Part shown: one piece after another, positions 1 to 4,716 of the stretch
Layout: each line of letters begins with the position of its first letter
Position numbering within the stretch: position 1 is the first letter of the stretch
Assembly (NCBI GenBank): GCA_030740335.1
Contig: JASLXL010000072.1
Location: 1-5,666, forward strand
Source of the DNA: SAR202 cluster bacterium
Lineage (GTDB): Bacteria; Chloroflexota; Dehalococcoidia; SAR202; CAJWER01
Direction of reading: 5' to 3'
DNA: 5,666 nt
Translations under genes and position numbers: made by a program
The notes under the pieces: generated by a model
The model's input: only the letters and a program-made list of their open reading frames with translations
Told to the model about the DNA's origin: nothing
Databases searched by the model: none

Positions 1-216
1 GACGGCTTGCGGTCGAAGGGGAGCCTGCAGCCGGCCGAGTTCGTGGATGCGACAATTGGCTTGATCGGCAGCCCACGGGTTGGCGAGGAAAGCCGCAAGC
101 AGTTGGTAGACCACGCTAGCAAACGCGGAGACCTAGCCTGGAACGAAGACGCCACCCAACGTTCCCTCGAGATGTTCAAGCTAGTGGTATCGCTGAAGGA
201 GCACCAGTTGGCGTAG
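1..216 (+). CDS. C-terminal end of a DUF1800-like protein (5' end outside window)
   Basis: The frame is open from the first base and ends with TAG at 214-216, giving 71 residues; the true start lies left of the window. The pattern is FVDATIGLIGSPRV, then ESRKQLVDHASKRGDLAW, then a final helix SLEMFKLVVSLKEHQLA. From memory this matches the C-terminal helices of Chloroflexota DUF1800 proteins, which end in a 'V/I...D..L.LIG...V...TR..LV.HA...GDLRW....' stretch and a last 'LIV...EYQ' helix. DUF1800 proteins have no firmly established function and are often encoded beside DUF1501 proteins; the neighbouring gene here is an NHL propeller instead. A TTG at 7 could be read as a start, but no Shine-Dalgarno can be seen before it and the frame is open upstream, so it is very probably internal. 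The coding call is fairly safe; the family call is moderate because only the tail is visible. Confidence 0.6.
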   Translation, partial: DGLRSKGSLQPAEFVDATIGLIGSPRVGEESRKQLVDHASKRGDLAWNEDATQRSLEMFKLVVSLKEHQLA

Positions 217-308
217 GTGCTGCGCATCCTGTGTGGGCGTGGCACGTGGATTCGCACTGACAATATGAGGGGAGTCCAGAGGAGCCGCGCCCATTTGCGG
301 TTTGCCCC

Positions 309-427
309 ACAAGGTGTGTAGAGGAGCGGATCTTCGATGCCTGACCTGAGGCCCGCCGAGGGGCCGGGAGAGTGAGGGTGCCCCTCACAAATACATATGT
401 TTTCCCCCTCTTGTTTCGGGAAATATG
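309..427 (+). repeat. Structured intergenic repeat, copy R1
   Basis: First copy of an element that recurs at 4601-4688 in the same orientation. Left block 309-326 (ACAAGG, TGTG, AGAGG) matches R2 at 16 of 18 aligned positions plus a 2-base gap. Core block 363-389 matches R2 4633-4659 at 23 of 27 positions with no gaps. The core contains a perfect 7-bp hairpin, GTGAGGG (372-378), loop TGC, CCCTCAC (382-388). It is followed by a second stem, TTTCCC (401-406) with GGGAAA (418-423), extended by CATA (394-397) with TATG (424-427). A GC hairpin GGCCC (350-354)/GGGCC (361-365) sits in a 24-base stretch that R2 lacks. It lies between the DUF1800-like gene and the NHL gene, ending 22 bases before the latter's start. 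It could act as a terminator, a leader element or a mobile-repeat remnant; the sequence does not decide. Confidence 0.6.
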
Positions 428-449
428 AGAGAGCGAGAAAGTCCCTACA

Positions 450-1529
450 GTGACCGCACAAAACATGCTTACGAAAATAGCATTGGGGCGCGTCCTCGAC
501 TATAGCCACAACATAGGACAATACATGGGCGGTATGGACTGGCCCGGCGAGGGCTTTGTATTGCCCATCGCCACGGCAGTGGCCGCAAACAACACCGTTT
601 ACGTGCTCGGACGAGGCGCCGAGAGCACAGGCGTCGCTGCCCCCATGGAACCGCGTGCCTTCGGAACCCGCGTCGGCAAATTCTTCATAGGCCCGGTTCC
701 CGGTGACGAAGAGCACCTACTCACCTTCGGCTCGTTTGGAAAAGCCCCTGGCCAGTTCATGTGGCCGACAGGCATCGCCCTAGACAAAGACGAAAACGTC
801 TACATCACAGATGAATGGCTCAACCGCGTCTCGGTATTCGACAAGAAAGGGAACATCTTGTCAACATGGGGCACCCATGGATCTGGTGATGGGGAGTTGA
901 ACCGTATCTCAGGGATAGCTCTTGACGACAACGGCAACGTCTTTCTCGTGGACAGCCTCAATCACCGCGTGCAGGAATTCACCAGCGATGGCAAGTTCTT
1001 AGCAAAGTGGGGGGGGCCAGGCAATGGCGATGGCCAGCTAAACTCCCCTTGGGGGATCTGCCTCGACCAAGATGGCTTTGTATACGTCGCAGATCATCGC
1101 AACAACAGGGTGCAAAAGTGGACGCCACAGGGTGAATTTCTCCTCAAGTTCGGCAACCCCGGCGACGGCCCAGGCCAATTGCAATACCCCTCCGATGTCA
1201 CCGTGGATCCCACTGGCGACATCTATGTATGTGACTGGGCCAACAACCGCGTGCAGGTATTCGACGCCGAAGGCACATTCCTGACCAGCATCGTAGGCGA
1301 TGCTCACGAGCCCTCGAAGTGGGCCCAGATGACCCTCGACGCAAACGCCGATCTGCGAAAGGCCCGTCGCCTCGTTTCGACCATGGAGCCCGAATGGAGA
1401 TTCGTCCTACCCACCGGCGTAACCTTCGACGCAACCGCATCAAGTCTCATCGTTGCTGACACCCAGCGCTACCGCCTCCAGATCTACAACAAAATCATCG
1501 ACTACATCGAACCCCAGTTCAACTTCTAA
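450..1529 (+). CDS. NHL-repeat six-bladed beta-propeller protein
   Basis: A 359-residue protein built of NHL repeats. Four consecutive units begin at residues 104, 151, 198 and 245, the first three exactly 47 residues long. Each follows the plan P.GI.LD..G.VYV.D..N.RVQ.F...G.FL..WG..G.GDGQL. A diverged first blade is visible near residues 36-55 (VLPIATAVAANNTVYVLGRG) and a last one near 319-346 (VLPTGVTFDATASSLIVADTQRYRLQIYNK), which implies six blades. A charged, probably helical insert at about 286-318 interrupts blades five and six. There is no signal peptide, membrane segment or catalytic domain, so a cytoplasmic binding or scaffold role is likely; no ligand or partner can be named. The GTG start at 450 has no well-placed Shine-Dalgarno: GAGAGAG at 427-433 is 16 bases away. 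ATG 465 (residue 6) is an in-frame alternative, but I prefer GTG because similar proteins, from memory, begin with a short polar tail before a 'L.KIALG' stretch. The reading is robust as a gene; the biological role is unknown. Confidence 0.88.
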   Translation: MTAQNMLTKIALGRVLDYSHNIGQYMGGMDWPGEGFVLPIATAVAANNTVYVLGRGAESTGVAAPMEPRAFGTRVGKFFIGPVPGDEEHLLTFGSFGKAPGQFMWPTGIALDKDENVYITDEWLNRVSVFDKKGNILSTWGTHGSGDGELNRISGIALDDNGNVFLVDSLNHRVQEFTSDGKFLAKWGGPGNGDGQLNSPWGICLDQDGFVYVADHRNNRVQKWTPQGEFLLKFGNPGDGPGQLQYPSDVTVDPTGDIYVCDWANNRVQVFDAEGTFLTSIVGDAHEPSKWAQMTLDANADLRKARRLVSTMEPEWRFVLPTGVTFDATASSLIVADTQRYRLQIYNKIIDYIEPQFNF

Positions 1530-1764
1530 TCCTGGCGCCTGAACGGTGGTTCAAGCTCACGCATCGGTCCGAGAAATCCCGCTAGAAGCTGTCTCAGATG
1601 GAGCAGCACGGACACGCTATTCGCCAATTGGTAACCAACCGGCGGATGGCGCGCTTTCGCCGAGCTCAGATGGAAATGCCCTTGACCGATGCTCGTTGAA
1701 CCGAGTACGGGGACTCAGCCCGGGATCTGGACATTCCGGAGTGTAATGCGGTCAGGAGAGAGCG
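1530..1764. other. Intergenic gap between NHL gene and Nudix gene; no gene seen
   Basis: I find no convincing gene. A 66-codon open frame (1546-1746, GTG start) has no Shine-Dalgarno and a low-complexity composition with no recognisable motif. A 5-bp hairpin TGAAC-GGTG-GTTCA at 1540-1553, 11 bases after the NHL stop, lacks a T-tract and is too weak to call a terminator. TTGACC at 1682 and TTGAAC at 1696 resemble -35 boxes, but neither has a matching -10 at proper spacing. TGTAAT (1742-1747) resembles a -10 but would place the transcript start about at the ribosome binding site. Confidence 0.6.
1754..1760 (+). promoter_or_regulatory. Shine-Dalgarno that selects a TTG start
   Basis: AGGAGAG at 1754-1760, whose GGAG core ends 6 bases before TTG 1765. 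The only nearby in-frame ATG (1783) is 24 bases from the core, too far, and the ATG at 1772 is out of frame. The site therefore favours TTG as the start of the Nudix-like gene. Confidence 0.6.
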
Positions 1765-2298
1765 TTGACCAATGCAAACAACATGGCGCGCTATGGTGTG
1801 GGGTTTGACTATCGAGATGGCGAGGGTCAGGACTGGATTGGGTCGTGGCATCGCCCTGACATTTCTTCTCCGAATGGAGAACGGCACGGTTCCTCTGGTG
1901 TCTGTCTCACCTCTGATGGGGATATAGTACTAGTGGGAGGAGACAACATTCCTTGGGAATTTCCAGACGGTCGGCCGGAGGGAGAAGAAGACTGGTGGGC
2001 GACCTTGGAGGGGGAGGTTTTTGAGGTGTCTTGTTCCTCGGTGGAGGAAGCGACGCTGCGCGGATTCATCAGGATCGAATGTGTACGTCTTCCACAAAAA
2101 GGGCTGGTCCGCATCAGATCTCTTTGGGAGGCAATGGTCTCAGTACATCCGTGGGTGCCCCAGCACGAGATTACGCGCCGGCTGGTCGTACCCTCATATG
2201 AGGCGTTGGAGCGGGTGGAATTTGGTCGTGTTCTTGGACCTATCTATCGAAGATGGTTCCACGAAGCCACCGGGTATGTAGACACCAACCCATTATAG
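1765..2298 (+). CDS. Nudix-family protein with a degenerate Nudix box
   Basis: A 177-residue protein that reads as a Nudix fold: GVCLTSDGDIVLVGG (beta strands, 45-59), WEFPDGRPEGEE (64-75), an alpha-helix with the Nudix box, then LRGFIRIECVRL (98-109) and a later WVPQHEITRRLVVP (130-143) typical of the C-terminal half. Nudix hydrolases cleave nucleoside diphosphates linked to another group, using Mg2+ bound by the glutamates of GX5EX7REUXEEXGU. Here the box begins G69...E75 with correct spacing, but the RE..EE part reads GEVFEV (83-88): E84 and E87 are kept, while the Arg is Gly, the second Glu of the EE pair is Val88, and the box Gly is Cys90. Reduced activity, altered chemistry or a non-catalytic role are possible. 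TTG at 1765 is chosen from the AGGAGAG upstream; M7 (ATG 1783) is the alternative. It has large gaps on both sides, so is probably monocistronic. By hand count only about half of its first 60 codons end in G or C, visibly lower than thrS and the phosphofructokinase gene. The gene is likely; Nudix membership is moderately sure; the substrate is unknown. Confidence 0.68.
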   Translation: MTNANNMARYGVGFDYRDGEGQDWIGSWHRPDISSPNGERHGSSGVCLTSDGDIVLVGGDNIPWEFPDGRPEGEEDWWATLEGEVFEVSCSSVEEATLRGFIRIECVRLPQKGLVRIRSLWEAMVSVHPWVPQHEITRRLVVPSYEALERVEFGRVLGPIYRRWFHEATGYVDTNPL

Positions 2299-2441
2299 AA
2301 CGCGTACCTAAGGGAGTGAGCTATCGCCCAGGTATGGGATATTGGGAGACTTAACAACCATCGCCGACAACGCACCCTAGCCAGACAATCCACTGAGCCA
2401 GGAATCTGAATGATCGGGTGAGAGGGCCAACTTCCGTCGCC

Positions 2442-2470
2442 TTGACTGTCGCGGCCCTGCCCTATAGCAT
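2442..2470 (+). promoter_or_regulatory. Weak sigma70-like promoter candidate
   Basis: TTGACT (2442-2447) matches 5 of 6 positions of the -35 consensus. At 17 bases spacing lies TAGCAT (2465-2470), and at 15 bases TATAGC (2463-2468); each matches 4 of 6 of the -10 consensus. If used, it would give thrS a leader of about 200 bases containing the palindrome at 2482-2494. Confidence 0.25.
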
Positions 2471-2481
2471 TGACCTATTAG

Positions 2482-2494
2482 TCCCTATCAGGGA
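2482..2494. promoter_or_regulatory. Small palindrome, possible operator
   Basis: TCCCT-ATC-AGGGA is a perfect 5-bp inverted repeat with a 3-base centre, lying just downstream of the 2442-2470 promoter candidate, where a repressor site could act. A single 5-bp palindrome is expected often by chance. Confidence 0.2.
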
Positions 2495-2631
2495 GAAACG
2501 CTTGGGAACCGCCTGAACGTCCCCGGACGCTGCCGACTTTCGACTACCTAGTCTCCTGCGCTTGCTACCAAGCAGTGCTGGAGGCTAACCTGTGTTAGAC
2601 ACCTCAGACGACTGGCCACAGCAGGTCATTT

Positions 2632-2640
2632 TGCTATACC
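2632..2640 (+). promoter_or_regulatory. thrS: Extended -10 promoter candidate for thrS
   Basis: TGCTATACC is a TGn-TATAcc extended -10 form. No good -35 lies 17 bases upstream (CTGGCC at 2612-2617), which extended -10 promoters tolerate. It would start a transcript near 2647 with a leader of roughly 30 bases carrying the Shine-Dalgarno. Confidence 0.35.
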
Positions 2641-2661
2641 GTGGCGTGTGCGGCCAAACCC

Positions 2662-2669
2662 AGGAAGGA
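2662..2669 (+). promoter_or_regulatory. thrS: thrS ribosome binding site
   Basis: AGGAAGGA ends 8 bases before ATG 2678. Together with the in-frame TAG directly before the ATG (2675-2677) it fixes the thrS start, so the protein cannot extend upstream into a TGS domain. Confidence 0.8.
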
Positions 2670-2677
2670 CAACTTAG

Positions 2678-4423
2678 ATGGCTACGAAACAATCAGATCA
2701 AGAGCTGATCGACCTCAGGATGCGAATTCGCCACTCAACGGCCCACGTGATGGCTGACGTGGTCACGACCCTGTTCCCCGACGCGAAGTTGGCTATTGGG
2801 CCGCCCACGGATGATGGCTTCTACTACGACTTCGATATCGACGACCCCATCACGGACGATGACCTAAATCGCATCGAGAAGGCGATGAAGCACGTCATCA
2901 AGCGCAACCACAAGTTCGAGCTGCAGGAATATCCTCGCCAGGAAGCCATAGCCAACGCCGCCGACGAGCCGATGAAACTGGAGATCATCGACGGCATACC
3001 GGGGGACGAGTCGATTACGACCTACAAACACGGCGAGTTCGAGGACCTGTGCCGTGGTCCCCACGTGGAGTCCACGGGCAAGATACCCGCCTTCAAGCTG
3101 CTGAGCGTCGCAGGGGCGTACTGGCGCGGCGACGAAAACCGGCCCATGCTCCAGCGCATCTACGGCACCGCCTTCGAGTCCAGGGATGCCCTCGATGAGC
3201 ACCTCCATAATCTTGAAGAGGCCCGACGTCGCGACCACCGTATCCTTGGACGTGAGCTTGACCTGTTCTCCGTCCACGACGAGACTGGACCGGGCCTCAT
3301 CGTCTGGCACCCGAACGGTTCCAGGATCAGAGGGCTCGTCGAGGAGTTCTGGAAGCAGGAGCACTACGCATGGGGCTATGACCTGGTGTACACGCCCCAC
3401 ATCGGGCGCTCGACGCTCTGGGAGACCAGCGGTCACCTCGAATTCTTCAAAGAGAACATGTACGCCCCCATGGACATGGACGGTCAGGACTACTACCTAA
3501 AGCCGATGAACTGCCCGGTCCACATCATGTACTACGGGACGGCTCTGCGCAGCTACCGCGACCTGCCCATGAGGATCGGCGAGTTGGGCTCGGTCTACCG
3601 CTACGAGCGGGGCGGTGTGCTCCACGGCCTGATGCGGGTCCGAGGCATGACCCAGGACGACGCCCACATCTTCTGCCGGCCGGACCAGGTCGTGGACGAG
3701 GTAAACAGTGTCCTGGATCTCACGTTCCATCTCCTGAGCAGCTTCGGATTCACAGAGTACGATGTGATGCTCTCGACTCGCCCAGATAAGGCCGTCGGTG
3801 ACCCAGATCAGTGGGAGTTGGCGACCGCGTCGCTGCGCTCTACGCTGGAGGCGCGTGGCATAGAATACGGCGTCGATGAGGGCGGCGGAGCCTTCTACGG
3901 CCCCAAGATCGACATCCATATCCGTGACGCCATCGGACGAATGTGGCAGTGTACGACAGTGCAGTTCGACTTCAACCTTCCCGAGCGATTCGACCTCTCA
4001 TACATAGGTGAGGACGGAAAAGAACACAGGCCGTACATGGTCCACCGCGCTTTACTGGGCTCTTTGGAGCGCTTCATGGGCGTCCTTATCGAGCACTACG
4101 GCGGGGCGTTCCCGACCTGGCTCGCCCCTGTGCAGGCCGAGATCATCCCCATCGCGGAGCGGCACAACGAGTACGCCCGCAAGGTTGGACAGACGCTGAC
4201 CGACGCCGGCATCAGGACCCATGTGGATGAGCGTAACGAGCGCATGAACGCCAAGGTACGAGCCGCACAGATGCAGAAAATTCCGTACATGCTTGTGGTT
4301 GGTGACCGGGAGGCAGACGAAAAAGCGGCATCTGTGCGACTACGCTCCGGCGAAAACCTGAGCGCAATGCCAGTCTCAGAAGTAGTCGAAAAAATCACTG
4401 CCGAGGACGCTGCACGCACCTAA
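2678..4423 (+). CDS. thrS: Threonyl-tRNA synthetase lacking the TGS domain
   Basis: A class II synthetase that charges tRNA-Thr with threonine in the cytoplasm using ATP. The 581 residues begin directly with the N2 editing domain: H19 and H23 (HSTAH) and C125/H129 (CRGPH) match the Ser-clearing site, H73, H77, C182 and H186 in E. coli. The catalytic core (about 190-475) carries MNCPVH (277-282), a motif-2 loop RYERGGVLHGLMRVRGMTQDDAHIF (308-332, in part) and HRALLGSLERFMGVLIE (456-472). The zinc ligands C279, H330 and H456 have spacings of 51 and 126, identical to E. coli C334, H385 and H511. The anticodon-binding domain follows (about 480-575). The E. coli protein is 642 residues; the roughly 55-residue offset equals its N-terminal TGS domain, absent here. 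A TAG codon directly before the ATG rules out a misplaced start. From memory, Dehalococcoidia ThrRS proteins have this same short form. It stands alone, with no infC-rpmI-rplT downstream. All editing and catalytic residues I can see are intact. Confidence 0.98.
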   Translation: MATKQSDQELIDLRMRIRHSTAHVMADVVTTLFPDAKLAIGPPTDDGFYYDFDIDDPITDDDLNRIEKAMKHVIKRNHKFELQEYPRQEAIANAADEPMKLEIIDGIPGDESITTYKHGEFEDLCRGPHVESTGKIPAFKLLSVAGAYWRGDENRPMLQRIYGTAFESRDALDEHLHNLEEARRRDHRILGRELDLFSVHDETGPGLIVWHPNGSRIRGLVEEFWKQEHYAWGYDLVYTPHIGRSTLWETSGHLEFFKENMYAPMDMDGQDYYLKPMNCPVHIMYYGTALRSYRDLPMRIGELGSVYRYERGGVLHGLMRVRGMTQDDAHIFCRPDQVVDEVNSVLDLTFHLLSSFGFTEYDVMLSTRPDKAVGDPDQWELATASLRSTLEARGIEYGVDEGGGAFYGPKIDIHIRDAIGRMWQCTTVQFDFNLPERFDLSYIGEDGKEHRPYMVHRALLGSLERFMGVLIEHYGGAFPTWLAPVQAEIIPIAERHNEYARKVGQTLTDAGIRTHVDERNERMNAKVRAAQMQKIPYMLVVGDREADEKAASVRLRSGENLSAMPVSEVVEKITAEDAART

Positions 4424-4443
4424 GCGGTGCCGCGCACACTTAG
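4420..4443 (+). terminator. Hairpin over the thrS stop codon, weak terminator candidate
   Basis: CTAAG (4420-4424) pairs with CTTAG (4439-4443), and inside it GTGC (4427-4430) pairs with GCAC (4434-4437) around a CGC loop, with a small internal bulge. The stem includes the TAA stop at 4421-4423. No T-tract follows, so intrinsic termination is doubtful; 3'-end stabilisation or chance are alternatives. Confidence 0.3.
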
Positions 4444-4600
4444 TGAGGGCGAGGCTGGGGACATCCTGACCTGGGCATACTTGGCTGAGGTGGTTGCTGC
4501 GGAGGGCTCAACTCTCCCGCAAGGCTGCGGCTGAGTGTGCCAGGGATTCTTCGTGTAGTGGAGTTCTCCCGAACCAGGCAGGATATTGAGAGCCGTCCTA

Positions 4601-4688
4601 ACAAGGGATGTGCAGAGGGGACTTGCCTCTTTGCCGGGTGCGTGAGGATGTCCCTCACATATAACTTCCCCTTTTTTCAAATAGGGGA
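4601..4688 (+). repeat. Structured intergenic repeat, copy R2
   Basis: Second copy of the element seen at 309-427, same orientation. The left block is 4601-4620 (ACAAGG, then TGTG, AGAGG, with a 2-base insertion relative to R1). The core 4633-4659 has hairpin GTGAGG (4642-4647)/CCTCAC (4653-4658); the seventh pair of R1 is an A-C mismatch here. The second stem is TCCCCT (4667-4672) with AGGGGA (4683-4688) around a 10-base T- and A-rich loop. A further AGAGG (4614-4618)/CCTCT (4626-4630) hairpin lies between the blocks. The spacing between blocks is 12 bases, against 36 in R1. It sits 178 bases after thrS and runs to within 29 bases of the stop of the converging phosphofructokinase gene, so it could serve as a 3'-end structure for either transcript. 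Confidence 0.6.
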
Positions 4689-4691
4689 GAT

Positions 4692-4715
4692 GGGGACATG
4701 CGCTTAGGTGTCCCC
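4692..4715 (-). terminator. Hairpin directly after the phosphofructokinase stop
   Basis: On the + strand GGGGACA (4692-4698) is the exact reverse complement of TGTCCCC (4709-4715), with a 10-base loop. Read on the minus strand this 7-bp hairpin starts one base after the TGA of the phosphofructokinase gene, the usual place for a terminator. What follows is ATCTCCCC rather than a T-tract, so it is not a textbook intrinsic terminator; the adjoining 4667-4688 hairpin may help. Confidence 0.4.
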
Positions 4716-4716
4716 C

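Larger units (their letters stand above)
2299..2677. other. 379-base non-coding leader region before thrS
   Basis: No open frame with a ribosome binding site or recognisable protein was found on either strand, and no tRNA-like cloverleaf. It contains weak promoter candidates (2442-2470 and 2632-2640), a 13-base palindrome (2482-2494) and an AGGGCC (2423-2428)/GGCCCT (2453-2458) inverted repeat around the first -35 candidate. A GCTTG-CTAC-CAAGC hairpin occurs near 2561-2574. I looked for a T-box leader, which controls many aminoacyl-tRNA synthetase genes, and did not find a valid T-box sequence or a terminator with a T-tract. Confidence 0.55.

Noticed and set aside
363..389. Possible CRISPR repeat pair with 4633-4659
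   Set aside because: Only two copies, 4.3 kb apart, with four differences and no regular spacers or cas genes; it fits a dispersed structured repeat instead.
1546..1746. 66-codon frame between the NHL and Nudix genes
   Set aside because: GTG start without Shine-Dalgarno, no known motif, and composition like non-coding sequence.
2482..2494. TCCCTATCAG matches part of a tet operator half-site
   Set aside because: The second half differs (AGGGA rather than GTGATAGAGA) and no tetR-type gene is in the window; the match is best treated as chance.
2503..2513. TTGGGAACCGC resembles the T-box sequence (TGGNACCGCG) ahead of a synthetase gene
   Set aside because: It has one base too many within the core and lacks the final G; no specifier stem-loop with a Thr codon or downstream T-tract terminator could be found.
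2864..3436. 190-codon minus-strand open frame inside thrS
   Set aside because: It is antisense to the fully conserved ThrRS sequence and has no recognisable domain or ribosome binding site; the open length is a result of codon bias.
4667..4688. CCCC followed by six T as an intrinsic terminator for thrS
   Set aside because: The T run lies in the loop of the hairpin, not after its 3' arm, and the site is over 240 bases from the thrS stop, so it is not a standard intrinsic terminator on the + strand.
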